Source: Bacillota bacterium (GTDB lineage Bacteria; Bacillota; Clostridia; Oscillospirales; Ruminococcaceae). Taken from it: a stretch of DNA of 64,000 bases. Made by a program: the position numbers and the translations under genes. Of this stretch, positions 51,962 to 60,729 are shown piece by piece. The stretch is from contig JAEWAB010000004.1 of assembly GCA_023391875.1 (NCBI GenBank), forward strand, positions 744,001 through 808,000, given 5' to 3'. Position 1 is the stretch's first letter; every line of letters begins with the position of its first letter. The notes beneath the pieces are model-generated. The model saw only the letters and a list, made by a program, of their open reading frames with translations. It was not told the origin of the DNA and ran no database searches.

Positions 51962-52600
51962 ATGAAGGTAAAAAAACCTAATAAAAAGAAGGAACAGGGC
52001 GCAGAAACCAAACAAAGATTATACGAAAGCGCCGAGCAGCTGTTCGGCAAATACAACTATACCGATGTCAGTGTTGAGGCCATCACCGAGGCGGCCGGAG
52101 TGACCAAAGGCACGTTTTACGTACACTTTGATTCAAAAGATGAATTGTATGTTTCTATTTTCGCCGATTATGCAACCCGGATAGATACGGATTATAAATC
52201 CTTTCTTAATGATTTACCTTGTGATATGCCAATATCCGATATGATTCTTGCCTTGATAGAAAAAATAGCCGACGTGCTTATTGGCACAGTCGGCTATGGA
52301 AAAATGAAAACTTTTTATACGCTTCAGCTCACAAAGACTGTGAGCACCGAGAATGTCAACGGATATAACCGTGAACTCTACGCAATGTTTCGTGATCTGC
52401 TTGATCGGGGAATACAGCGGGGAGAATTCAAAACATCTCTGCCGCTTGAAACTCTAGCAAGGCATTTTGTAATGGCCATAAGAGGGCTTACCTATGAATG
52501 GTGCATACGCTATCCCGACTTTGAGCTGAAGGAACAGGCTCTGACACATTTTCAAATATTGCTTGAGGGGATTAAGCCGGATGTGGCACCGCAGGCCTGA
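51962..52600 (+). CDS. TetR-family transcriptional regulator
   Basis: About 212 residues. The N-terminal helix-turn-helix has the TetR pattern RLYESAEQLFGKYNYTDVSVEAI, with recognition helix TKGTFYVHFDSKDELY. The C-terminal ligand and dimer domain is unrelated to named groups. The ATG at 51962 is preceded by AGGAAATT. It is divergent from the large surface protein and the two may be linked. The other neighbour is a two-component exporter module 530 bp downstream. Ligand and targets are unknown. Confidence 0.88.
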   Translation: MKVKKPNKKKEQGAETKQRLYESAEQLFGKYNYTDVSVEAITEAAGVTKGTFYVHFDSKDELYVSIFADYATRIDTDYKSFLNDLPCDMPISDMILALIEKIADVLIGTVGYGKMKTFYTLQLTKTVSTENVNGYNRELYAMFRDLLDRGIQRGEFKTSLPLETLARHFVMAIRGLTYEWCIRYPDFELKEQALTHFQILLEGIKPDVAPQA

Positions 52601-53132
52601 GATCAGTTACCTCACTTTATATAAATTATCAGACTGTTTCTTTCTCATTGAGTGAATAAACATAATGAGAAGTTCGGCGGGCATTTTCAAAAACACTAGG
52701 CGTATCATAATGGGAAGTACAAACGCATATTAAAGTGTAGCTCATAGTTCTAATATGAAGTCAAGGGAGATCTCTGAGTTTTATAAAAAGCACGTTTCGT
52801 CCATATTCAAAACAATATCCGGAATTCAGTTTATAAATATTTACACTGCCCCCTGCTGCTTTCAAAGCAGCAGGGGGCAGTGTCCTGTATAATTGTTATT
52901 TGCTACTTGCTTTTTTTGCAGACTCGAAATATTATACATAAAAGGGAATATGGTGATGATTCTTATTTCATGGAATGCTTAACAGTCAAAGAGCCCGGCA
53001 TAAGCAAGGCTCTGATGGTTGGTAAATTAACATTTAACCACCAGATAGATTAGGGTAGCTCTAAACAAGATTAACCTGATGTTGACATCTGAATAACAGA
53101 ACAGCATGAGTATAAAATGGGAGGTAAGTTAC
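52601..53132. other. AT-rich gap with gene debris and hairpins
   Basis: No intact gene is seen in these 532 bp. A frame from an ATG at 52755 reads MKSREISEFYKKHVSSIFK and then loses meaning. It resembles the start of ECF sigma factors and lacks a ribosome binding site, so it is at best a remnant. A perfect 20-bp inverted repeat lies at 52843-52883. Another inverted repeat lies at about 53014-53043 (GGTTGGTAAAT/ATTTAACCACC). A TTGACA occurs near 53084 but without a good -10 box. Confidence 0.45.
52843..52883. repeat. Perfect 20-bp inverted repeat
   Basis: ACACTGCCCCCTGCTGCTTT (52843-52862) is followed after one base by its exact reverse complement (52864-52883). It is far more GC-rich than its surroundings. 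It could be a terminator, an end of a mobile element or a cruciform. Confidence 0.6.
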
Positions 53133-53819
53133 ATGAAAAGTATTCTTTTAGTGGAAGATGATTTGAGTTTAATAGATGGATTAGATTTTTCACTTAAGAA
53201 AGCTGGTTTCCAAGTGAATATCGCAAGAACAGTTCAAGAAGCATATGGATATATCGACAGTAATAGTTGCGATTTATTAATGCTTGACTTGACCCTGCCT
53301 GATGGTAGTGGATATGAAATATGCAAAAGAGTACGGATATCATCATCGGTACCTATTATCTTTCTGACAGCTTCGGATGAGGAAGTAAGTATTGTCAAGG
53401 GCTTGGATATGGGTGCAGATGACTACATTACAAAGCCTTTTAAGCTCAATGAACTGATAGCAAGAATCTGCGCCCTTCTACGCCGGGCCAAGTTGTCAGA
53501 TATAGCGCAGGCCGAGCTTTCATCTAACGGAATCACTGTCAGGCTAGCGGAAAAGCGTGTGTTCAAAGAAAATAGTGAGGTGGAGCTTACCACAGCCGAA
53601 TATCGGCTGCTGTGTTTTTTAATGCAAAATCCCAATGCTGTTTTAACGAGAGAAATAATACTAGACAGGTTATGGGACAATGACAGTAATTATGTAGATG
53701 ACAACACTTTATCGGTATATGTTCGAAGGCTACGCAGCAAGATTGAGGACAATCCCGAAAATCCTGTATTTTTGCTGACAATACGGAGGCTCGGATATAA
53801 ATGGAACATTGTAAAGTGA
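53133..53819 (+). CDS. OmpR-family response regulator of an exporter module
   Basis: About 228 residues with receiver (LLVEDDLSLIDGLDF, Asp52 in MLDLTLPDGSG, Lys in YITKPFK) and winged helix (VELTTAEYRLLCFLMQNPN, VYVRRLRSKIEDNP, IRRLGYKW). It belongs to the OmpR/PhoB class and lies ten bases before its kinase. GGGAGG precedes the ATG at 53133. Codon use is clearly more AT-rich than in the genes to the left. The likely target is the ABC exporter two genes downstream. Confidence 0.9.
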   Translation: MKSILLVEDDLSLIDGLDFSLKKAGFQVNIARTVQEAYGYIDSNSCDLLMLDLTLPDGSGYEICKRVRISSSVPIIFLTASDEEVSIVKGLDMGADDYITKPFKLNELIARICALLRRAKLSDIAQAELSSNGITVRLAEKRVFKENSEVELTTAEYRLLCFLMQNPNAVLTREIILDRLWDNDSNYVDDNTLSVYVRRLRSKIEDNPENPVFLLTIRRLGYKWNIVK

Positions 53820-53829
53820 GGCGGCAAAT

Positions 53830-55074
53830 ATGAAAACTCTCGCAGACCGGGAAACGAAACTGCTGCTTCTCGGAATAGCCTCTATCCTTATTCTGTTTAT
53901 TATATTCACGGAGCTAACTGTAAAACTAATTTCCGATGATTATAAGCAGAACATGGTTGAGCATGATTATAGCCTTGCCGGTTATCTACTGGAAAATGGA
54001 GTAGAACCGTCACAGCTTGCAGAGGCATTTACCGCAGACAGAACCGCCGACCAAGTGCAGGCAGGCAGTAAGTTATTACTGGTATCAGGATATACCCCGG
54101 ATACTCAGACGCGCTTATTTACTGAGGCGCAGGCATTTTATCAGAGATATAGCGTAAAGTTTCTGATTCTCTCCCTTTTCTTTTCATTTATCATACTGTC
54201 AGTGCTGTTTTCGTTTCTCCTGTATCAGAATCAAAAAATTGAGAAGGCGAATGAAAGTATCCGGGCCTTTATGGATGGAGATAACCGCATACGTATAGCC
54301 GACAAGAGCGAAGGAAGCCTATCACAGCTTTTTTCATCGGTGAATGGAATGGCAACCGCACTCACCAAACACATTGAAAGCGAAAAACATGGTCGGGAAT
54401 TTCTCAAGGATACTATCTCTGATATCTCCCACCAATTAAAAACCCCTCTCACCGCATTGAGAATGTACAACGAAATTATACAGAATGAGCAGACCAGCAA
54501 TGAAGTTGTGGATGAATTTATATCCAAAAGTGAACGAGAACTTATAAGGATGGAAGTGCTTATTCAAAATCTGCTCAAGTTGGCAAGGCTGGATGCGGGC
54601 GCTATAGAGCTGGAAAAAGAAAATCACAATATTAAAGAATTTATGGAGGAGGTGATAGAGGGCTTTCGCACTCGCGCTGAGGTGGAGGATAAAATAATTT
54701 TGCTGGACGGCGGCGAAAACATTACTATGAACTTTGATGAAGAGTGGTTGCTGGAAGCAATAGGCAATATCATCAAAAATGCGCTGGACCATACAAATAC
54801 CAAAGATAAAATTGAAATACAATGTGATGAAACGCCGATTTTAACCACAATCACCATTATAGACAATGGAACGGGTATTCATCCCGAAGAAATCCATCAT
54901 ATTTTTAAGCGGTTTTACAGAAGCAGATTTTCAAAGGACAAGCAAGGAGTCGGGATAGGGCTTACTCTGTCTAAAATGATTATAGAAATGCATGGCGGTT
55001 CGATTGCCGTTGAAAGCAAGCTTGGAAAAGGTACAATTTTTCGCCTTACGTTTCCCAAGATTTCAAATCTGTAA
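53830..55074 (+). CDS. Sensor histidine kinase of the exporter module
   Basis: A 414-residue kinase with a membrane span at residues 12-33, an extracytoplasmic domain of about 75 residues, a second span near 108-133, a HAMP-like region, and a HisKA domain with His201 in DISHQLKTPLTALRMY. The ATPase domain has NIIKNALDHT, DNGTGI and GVGIGLTLSKMIIEMHGG. Its outside domain makes it unlike BceS intramembrane sensors. It is the partner of the response regulator just upstream, and the ATPase gene follows after about 70 bp. Confidence 0.9.
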   Translation: MKTLADRETKLLLLGIASILILFIIFTELTVKLISDDYKQNMVEHDYSLAGYLLENGVEPSQLAEAFTADRTADQVQAGSKLLLVSGYTPDTQTRLFTEAQAFYQRYSVKFLILSLFFSFIILSVLFSFLLYQNQKIEKANESIRAFMDGDNRIRIADKSEGSLSQLFSSVNGMATALTKHIESEKHGREFLKDTISDISHQLKTPLTALRMYNEIIQNEQTSNEVVDEFISKSERELIRMEVLIQNLLKLARLDAGAIELEKENHNIKEFMEEVIEGFRTRAEVEDKIILLDGGENITMNFDEEWLLEAIGNIIKNALDHTNTKDKIEIQCDETPILTTITIIDNGTGIHPEEIHHIFKRFYRSRFSKDKQGVGIGLTLSKMIIEMHGGSIAVESKLGKGTIFRLTFPKISNL

Positions 55075-55145
55075 GATACAATTCATCTGAGAGTAAGGTG
55101 ATGATGCTATCATCTCATTACAATAAATAAGTGAGGTGTGCGAAT

Positions 55146-55829
55146 TTGGATATATTAATGACAAAAAACTTATATAAAACATATGGAACGGGAGACACAA
55201 AAGTGGATGCCTTAAAAAATGTTTGCTTTTCTGTTTCCAAAGGAGAGTTTGTTGCCATCGTGGGGCCCTCCGGCTCCGGAAAAAGTACCCTGCTCAATCT
55301 GTTAGGTGCATTGGATACGCCCACGTCCGGCAAGGTGTTTTTAGATGACATGGATATTTACACCATGAAGGAAAAGGAATTATCTGTATTTCGCAGACGG
55401 AATATCGGGTTTATCTTTCAGGCATATAATCTGGTACCGGAACTAAATGTAGAAGAGAACATTATTTTACCTTTACTTTTAGATTACAGAAAACCAGACC
55501 CCAAATACATAGATGAACTGTTGAGTATATTGGGACTGACGAACAGACGGCATCATCTACCTAATCAGCTTTCGGGTGGGCAGCAACAACGTGTGGCTAT
55601 CGGGCGGGCGTTGGCAACGAAACCTGCTCTTATTCTGGCAGACGAGCCAACCGGAAATCTGGACAGTAAAAACAGTCAGGAGGTTATCAGCCTCTTGAAA
55701 CTATCTGTTGAACGGTATAAACAAACGCTGCTTATGATTACACATAACCAAAGCTACGCGTCTTACGCTGACCGGGTACTGGGCGTTGAGGACGGAATTG
55801 TGACCGATTTGGGAGGGACGGATAGATGA
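55146..55829 (+). CDS. MacB/LolD-type ABC transporter ATPase
   Basis: About 227 residues with Walker A GPSGSGKSTLLN, Q-loop FIFQAYNLVPE, signature LSGGQQQRVAIGRAL, Walker B ALILADEPTGNLD and switch His in LMITHNQSYA. It belongs to the exporter-type ATPases that pair with FtsX-like permeases in peptide or antibiotic efflux. The TTG at 55146 is likely the start because GAGGTG lies seven bases upstream. An ATG four codons later is possible. It overlaps the permease by four bases. Confidence 0.92.
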   Translation: MDILMTKNLYKTYGTGDTKVDALKNVCFSVSKGEFVAIVGPSGSGKSTLLNLLGALDTPTSGKVFLDDMDIYTMKEKELSVFRRRNIGFIFQAYNLVPELNVEENIILPLLLDYRKPDPKYIDELLSILGLTNRRHHLPNQLSGGQQQRVAIGRALATKPALILADEPTGNLDSKNSQEVISLLKLSVERYKQTLLMITHNQSYASYADRVLGVEDGIVTDLGGTDR

Positions 55830-58240
55830 AAAGCTATCTTACCCTTGTACAGAAATATCTGAAAGTACATAAGAAAAAAACAAATCTGGTTATCACCAGT
55901 GTAGCCATAGCCGTAGCGCTTGTTACCGGTATTTTTTCCATGCTGGATTTCTTTCGGCAATTTGAAGAAATACATCTTATCTATGAATATGGCAATTATC
56001 ATCTGAACATAATAAATGCTTCCGACGAGGAAAAGCATACGATATCCAGCCGTATTGATGTTCAGAATGCCGGAACCTACGACTCTTTTGAAATGGGGAC
56101 ATTGAATGGTGAAAGGTGTAAATTAGCAGCGATGGATGATAATATCGCTGACAACTTTCATGTTGAAGTAATAGATGGTAATTACCCCGTTAAGGAAAAT
56201 GAAATTATGCTGGAGAAATGGGCGATGGAAAGCCTTGCTCTCAAAATTGGGGATACTGCATCAATTACTTTCGCCGACGGCATCACAAAGAAATTTATCA
56301 TTAGCGGCATAAACAACGACTACGCCAGTACAAAAGCTGCATCTACGCCGGGCGTGATATTATCCATGGCCGCCGCAAATGCGATGAGTACGGAAAAACA
56401 AAGTGCGTTTTTGATACAGTTAAAAGACGGAGTAAATATCAACGAAGCGCAAAAAGCCATTGAGAGCAGTTTAAACCTATCGGATGACCAGGTCGGACGC
56501 AATGAAGCATTACTGGCTATTATGGGATATGGTACAAGCAACACAGCTATGGGTCTGTATGCCACCGGTGCGGTTTTGTTCTTTATCGTCCTAATTGCCG
56601 GTGTGGTTATGATTTATAACACTTTCAACATCTCAGTAATGGAACGGGTACGGCAATTCGGACTTTTGAGATGCATCGGTGCGTCTCAGTCGCAAATTAA
56701 AAAGCTGGTAAAAAGAGAAGGGTTATATATAACGTTGAAAGCAATTCCCATCGGAGTGGCTGCAGGGATGTTAATTGCATTTGCGTGCTCAGCTATCCTC
56801 AAATTTTACAACAGCAATCTTTACGCTGATTTCCCATTGTTCAATGTCAGTATTATAGGAATCGTTGCAGGTATCGCGATTGGATTTTTAACTGTGTTTA
56901 TCGCTTCTTCTATGCCGGCCCAAAAGGCTGCAAAAGTATCACCTGTCAATGCGGTGACCGGAAGTAATGAGTTCAAAATATCAAAAAAGAAAAAGCGCGG
57001 TATTTTGATTAAGCTGTTACATGCGGAATTTGCGATGGGTTTAAACAATGCGGTTATGAAAAAGAAAACACTGTTTCTGATGTCCTGTTCGATTGCCATA
57101 AGCATTATAATGTTTTTGGGGTTTCAAATATTCATTGATCTCACGTATGCGGGAATGAAAGTGACAAAGCCATATACACCCGATATCACGCTGACCTCTG
57201 AGCAGGGGCTAAGTACTGATTTATATCGGGAACTCTCTACATTAGAAGGAGTCGATAAGACATACGGAAGAATGTTCAGTTATGTTGAAGCTACATTTGA
57301 TGCTTCAAGACTAACTGATACTTATAAGGAAATCGTTGGCGGAACTACAAAAACCGACGACGGGTTATTCATTCCACCGGAAAAATCCTGGCTCATATCT
57401 TATGATAATAACCAACTCAAATGGGCTAAAATGGATTTGATCAGGGGTGAACTTTCTGAAGAAAAGCTGAATGAACAAAATGGAATAATAGCAGTCGCTA
57501 TACCGTTAAGAAAAGGCGTTTCAACGGAATCAACTGCGTTGCAGTTGGGGGATAAGGTCTATATACAGACGCCCAACGGAACAAAGGAGATGATGGTTAT
57601 GGGTATTTTGAGCTCTGTTCCTTTCAGTGATTCTCAAACATCTTTGACTACTTTTATTACAACAGAGAAGTTATTTACCGAACTGACGGGAGATTCCACC
57701 TTCAAAATAATCGACATGCAGCTTGACAAATTGGGGCAGGAGCAGACGATAAGCGAAATAAAAAATGTAATTGATCCGTCTATTACCCTTAGTGATCAGC
57801 GGCAGAGAATTGCGGAAAACGACCAGACATTTCTTACCATGGCTGTTTTTGTATATGGATTTGTTATAGTCATTGCCCTAATCAGTATCTTAAATGTCAT
57901 TAACACAATGAATACCAGCGTGGCGTCTAGGATTCGCTATTTAGGGGTTATGCGGGCAGTAGGTATGTCCGGAGCGCAGTTGGACAAGATGGTATTGACA
58001 GAAGCGGTCACATATAGTTTGACTGGCTATATAGCGGGATGTGTTTTGGGTATTGTGTTGCAAAAAGCGTTAATTACGACATTGTCTTCAATCTCAGCTT
58101 TCCATATTCCATGGGAATTCCCTTCCTTACAGATTGGCCTGATATTGATTGTAATACTGTTGATAACGATGATTTCTATTATTGGTCCGTTAAAGCGTAT
58201 AAAAGCACAGGGTGTATCAGAAGTCATAGGGTCGCTATAA
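55826..58240 (+). CDS. FtsX-like ABC permease
   Basis: An 804-residue membrane protein. Its N-terminal span (VITSVAIAVALVTGIFSMLDF) is followed by a roughly 200-residue MacB-PCD-like outside domain. Three spans with MERVRQFGLLRCIGASQSQI follow (residues about 250-365). The arrangement is repeated in the C-terminal half (SRIRYLGVMRAVGMSGAQ), giving two FtsX units. This is the 8-span permease of SalY/MacB-like efflux systems. With the two-component system upstream it probably responds to and removes a peptide or envelope-active compound. A 24-bp stem terminator follows. Confidence 0.88.
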   Translation: MKSYLTLVQKYLKVHKKKTNLVITSVAIAVALVTGIFSMLDFFRQFEEIHLIYEYGNYHLNIINASDEEKHTISSRIDVQNAGTYDSFEMGTLNGERCKLAAMDDNIADNFHVEVIDGNYPVKENEIMLEKWAMESLALKIGDTASITFADGITKKFIISGINNDYASTKAASTPGVILSMAAANAMSTEKQSAFLIQLKDGVNINEAQKAIESSLNLSDDQVGRNEALLAIMGYGTSNTAMGLYATGAVLFFIVLIAGVVMIYNTFNISVMERVRQFGLLRCIGASQSQIKKLVKREGLYITLKAIPIGVAAGMLIAFACSAILKFYNSNLYADFPLFNVSIIGIVAGIAIGFLTVFIASSMPAQKAAKVSPVNAVTGSNEFKISKKKKRGILIKLLHAEFAMGLNNAVMKKKTLFLMSCSIAISIIMFLGFQIFIDLTYAGMKVTKPYTPDITLTSEQGLSTDLYRELSTLEGVDKTYGRMFSYVEATFDASRLTDTYKEIVGGTTKTDDGLFIPPEKSWLISYDNNQLKWAKMDLIRGELSEEKLNEQNGIIAVAIPLRKGVSTESTALQLGDKVYIQTPNGTKEMMVMGILSSVPFSDSQTSLTTFITTEKLFTELTGDSTFKIIDMQLDKLGQEQTISEIKNVIDPSITLSDQRQRIAENDQTFLTMAVFVYGFVIVIALISILNVINTMNTSVASRIRYLGVMRAVGMSGAQLDKMVLTEAVTYSLTGYIAGCVLGIVLQKALITTLSSISAFHIPWEFPSLQIGLILIVILLITMISIIGPLKRIKAQGVSEVIGSL

Positions 58241-58251
58241 AGAATTAAAGC

Positions 58252-58306
58252 AGAATAATCACAAAGCCGATAGTTCAGATTAAACTATCGGCTTTGTGAT
58301 TATTCT
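58252..58306 (+). terminator. Long perfect stem terminator of the exporter operon
   Basis: A 24-base arm (58252-58275) is exactly complementary to 58283-58306 around a seven-base loop. It marks the right end of the AT-rich exporter block. Confidence 0.75.
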
Positions 58307-58334
58307 TATGCGAAGGATGAAGGGCTCTGTGGGT

Positions 58335-58538
58335 TCACTTGTAAACAGCGGGTTTATCGGCATGCTCACCGACTCCTGCAGCTTTCTCGCCTATACCCGG
58401 CACGAGTATTTCCGCAGGATACTCTGCAACCAGCTGGGCGAGTGGGCAGACAACGGCGTCACCGTCATGGAAGACGAGCAGCTCGGCGGGCTTGTCCAGA
58501 ACATCTGCTACAACCATGCGGTGAGGTATTTTGATATC
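58335..58538 (+). pseudogene. uxaC: Decayed uxaC (glucuronate isomerase) C-terminal fragment
   Basis: The plus-strand frame encodes FIGMLTDSCSFLAYTRHEYF, then RRILCNQLGEW and NICYNHAVRYFDI. This matches the conserved end of UxaC, glucuronate/galacturonate isomerase (in E. coli about [20 protein letters not shown]), including the TRHEYFRR block near the active site. Only about 68 of about 470 residues remain. There is no N-terminus, start site or upstream uxa gene, and the frame continues into unrelated sequence after RYFDI. The fragment abuts the terminator of the exporter operon. It is a remnant and not expected to be functional. Confidence 0.75.
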
Positions 58539-58729
58539 TCCAAAAGCGTAAAACTTTATGTGAATGCAACAATCAGGGCACCTGCCACACAATCTGCGTT
58601 GTGGGGTCTCCCTTTTTGTTAAAGCTTTTTTGGTATTCACGGTGAAAATGCCAGTTAAAGTCTTACCCTTGAACCTATCATATGGCTTGTGGTTCTATTT
58701 GCTAACATCGTGGAAGCTACCACAGAAAA

Positions 58730-58758
58730 CGCCTCTTTTCCGTCAAAGAAAGGAGGCG
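58730..58758 (-). terminator. Terminator of nagA
   Basis: CGCCTCTTTT (58730-58739) pairs with AAAGGAGGCG (58749-58758), one mismatch, followed on the minus strand by TTTTCTG. It lies 17 bp after the nagA stop. Confidence 0.7.
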
Positions 58759-58775
58759 AGTAGTTTTTGTTGAAT

Positions 58776-59930
58776 CTATGATTGCTGCGCGTATATAATC
58801 TCGCCTTTGCAGATGGTGTATAGTACCTCAAACTGCTTGTTCATGATTACAATATCAGCATGCTTGCCCGGCTCCAAGGTTCCCGTGCTGCCCTCCAGCC
58901 CGATTGCCCGCGCAGGGTTGATGGTTGCGGCGCGTACGGCCTCTGCAAGCGGGATACCCGCAAAATCAGCGAGATTGAGCACCGCCCTATCAAGTGTCAG
59001 GGTGCTGCCGGCAAGGTTTCCCTCTTTGATTCTTGCCACACCGCCGCGGACATAAACGGTTTTGCCGCCAAAGGGATAATCGCCATCGCTTATGCCCGTG
59101 GCCTGCATGGCGTCGGTGACAGTAATAATTTTATCTATACTCTTGGCTTTGACAGCTTGCCTGATAATCTCAGGGTGGAGGTGAATGCCGTCGGCAATTA
59201 TCTCTGCGTAAGCGCCGCTTGCCAAAGCGGCTCCGGCGGTGCCGGGCTCACGGTGATGGATACCACGCATGCCGTTAAACAGGTGGGTAAAGCTATTGGC
59301 GCCGTTTTTCACCGCTTCGTTAACAATATCAAGGGTTGCGTCGGTGTGCCCGATGGAGACATACCCGCCCTCTTTTTTTACCGTGCGGATGAATTCCATA
59401 CCACCCTCCATCTCGGGAGCCACGGTGATGCGCAGCTTTAAGCCGTCACCCAGCCGTTCACAGAACTGTGACAGGTCGTCAAGGCATGGCTTGCGAATAA
59501 AGCTCACCTCATGGCAGCCAGGATGCAGGGGGCTGATATGCGGGCCTTCTATATGAACGCCTACTATCTGTGCGCCAAGCCCGGGAAGGGCTGCGGCGGC
59601 CTTCACATGGTCAAGCGCCTGTAGGATTTCGTCTACGGGAGCCGTGATGGTGGTGGGCATAAAGGAGGTCACGCCGTGGCGAGCCAGAAAGGCCGACCAC
59701 TCCAGCAGCTGCGCGGGCGATGCCTTCATGCAGTCGTAGCCGAGCGCGCCGTGGGTGTGGATATCAATAAACCCCGGCAGAATCATGAGGCCGGAGCAGT
59801 CAAGCTCGGTTTTACCTGTGCAGCTTCCACCCACTGTGTGAATAAATTCGCCCTCCAGCAGCACATCACCCGGCATAAACCCTCCAAGAGGCGAAAGATA
59901 GCTGCCTCCCTTTAAAGCAGTAGTACTCAA
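58776..59930 (-). CDS. nagA: N-acetylglucosamine-6-phosphate deacetylase
   Basis: A 384-residue amidohydrolase. Metal and substrate residues are in PGFIDIHTHGALGYD, GVHIEGPHISPLHPGCH, SIGHTDATLD, THLFNGMRGIHHREPG and the catalytic Asp in VTDAMQATG. It removes acetate from GlcNAc-6-phosphate, giving glucosamine-6-phosphate for glycolysis or wall synthesis. The start appears to be TTG at 59930, with AAGG eight bases before it. It is the third gene of an operon with a ROK kinase and an AAC(3)-fold protein. No nagB is present in the window. Confidence 0.93.
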   Translation of the reverse strand: MSTTALKGGSYLSPLGGFMPGDVLLEGEFIHTVGGSCTGKTELDCSGLMILPGFIDIHTHGALGYDCMKASPAQLLEWSAFLARHGVTSFMPTTITAPVDEILQALDHVKAAAALPGLGAQIVGVHIEGPHISPLHPGCHEVSFIRKPCLDDLSQFCERLGDGLKLRITVAPEMEGGMEFIRTVKKEGGYVSIGHTDATLDIVNEAVKNGANSFTHLFNGMRGIHHREPGTAGAALASGAYAEIIADGIHLHPEIIRQAVKAKSIDKIITVTDAMQATGISDGDYPFGGKTVYVRGGVARIKEGNLAGSTLTLDRAVLNLADFAGIPLAEAVRAATINPARAIGLEGSTGTLEPGKHADIVIMNKQFEVLYTICKGEIIYAQQS

Positions 59931-59958
59931 AGTTAAAACCTTCTTTCATTTATTCAAC

Positions 59959-60714
59959 TTAAATGCGATCAACGAAAAACAACGGGTCTTTTCTAAGCTG
60001 CTGTTCTCCCTTTAACCATAACGCCCGCGCGTCGAGCAGAGAGCATTCCGCGTTTAGGATGGTTCCCTTTTTCAGCTCGTCGGGTGAGAGCAGCTGTTCC
60101 ATACGGTCGTAGCGCTGCGCAACGCCCTTGAAGTTGTGGTGTGTGTAGCGCTTGCATAGTATATTGCTTTGTGCGTCAACCAGCATATATTCGGTCTGCT
60201 CTTCCAAAAACAGATAAGGAGGAACCACCAGCTCCTCCACCCCGTGCATGGAGGTATTGGGGCGCAGCCCACAGCCGAGCATTAAAACCTTGCCGCCGTA
60301 CTCACGCAGCAGCCTGAAAGGGGAGTATGGCCCGACGGGCGTGGCGTCTTCGATATGACGTACGGTAAGCTGCTTTGCGTTTTTGCCGTTTGCGCAAACC
60401 GAATGGGTGGGGTGCAGGCTGCGAATGCTTCCCGGATAGGCCCTAAAGGCTTCGGGCAGCGCCCCTACGCAGGCCTTTGTATAATGGCTGCTGAACACCG
60501 GGTTTTCTACCGTCACATACTCGTAGGTAAGTGTGGGCATCAGCAGCGTACCCTGCCCACCCAACACCTCAAGGAAGGCCTCGATCACCGAATTCGCGTC
60601 CTCTTCAAGCTTGCCCAGAGAGCGCAGGGAGGAATGTATCAGCAGCGTATCCCGGGCGTTTATGCCAAGCCTGCGGATATCGTCTATGAGCCTTACAGTC
60701 TGCTTGTTGTTCAA
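59959..60714 (-). CDS. AAC(3)-fold acetyltransferase in an amino-sugar operon
   Basis: About 251 residues of the aminoglycoside 3-N-acetyltransferase family: DTLLIHSSLRSLGKLEEDA, GTLLMPTLTYEYVTVENP, HPTHSVCANGKNA and MHGVEELVVPPYLF. The conserved HPTHSV and SPFRLL blocks place it in the Antibiotic_NAT family, which also holds FrbF- and YokD-like enzymes. Neighbours are amino-sugar genes, so the natural acceptor may be an amino sugar rather than a drug. A TTG at 60714 is favoured because GGAGG lies eight bases upstream. A GTG at 60723 overlaps that site. It is 28 bp before nagA. Confidence 0.82.
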   Translation of the reverse strand: MNNKQTVRLIDDIRRLGINARDTLLIHSSLRSLGKLEEDANSVIEAFLEVLGGQGTLLMPTLTYEYVTVENPVFSSHYTKACVGALPEAFRAYPGSIRSLHPTHSVCANGKNAKQLTVRHIEDATPVGPYSPFRLLREYGGKVLMLGCGLRPNTSMHGVEELVVPPYLFLEEQTEYMLVDAQSNILCKRYTHHNFKGVAQRYDRMEQLLSPDELKKGTILNAECSLLDARALWLKGEQQLRKDPLFFVDRI

Positions 60715-60729
60715 CCTTCTCACCTCCGA

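Noticed and set aside
59959..60714. Aminoglycoside resistance gene call
   Set aside because: The family match is real, yet the operon context is amino-sugar catabolism. A drug role is not supported.
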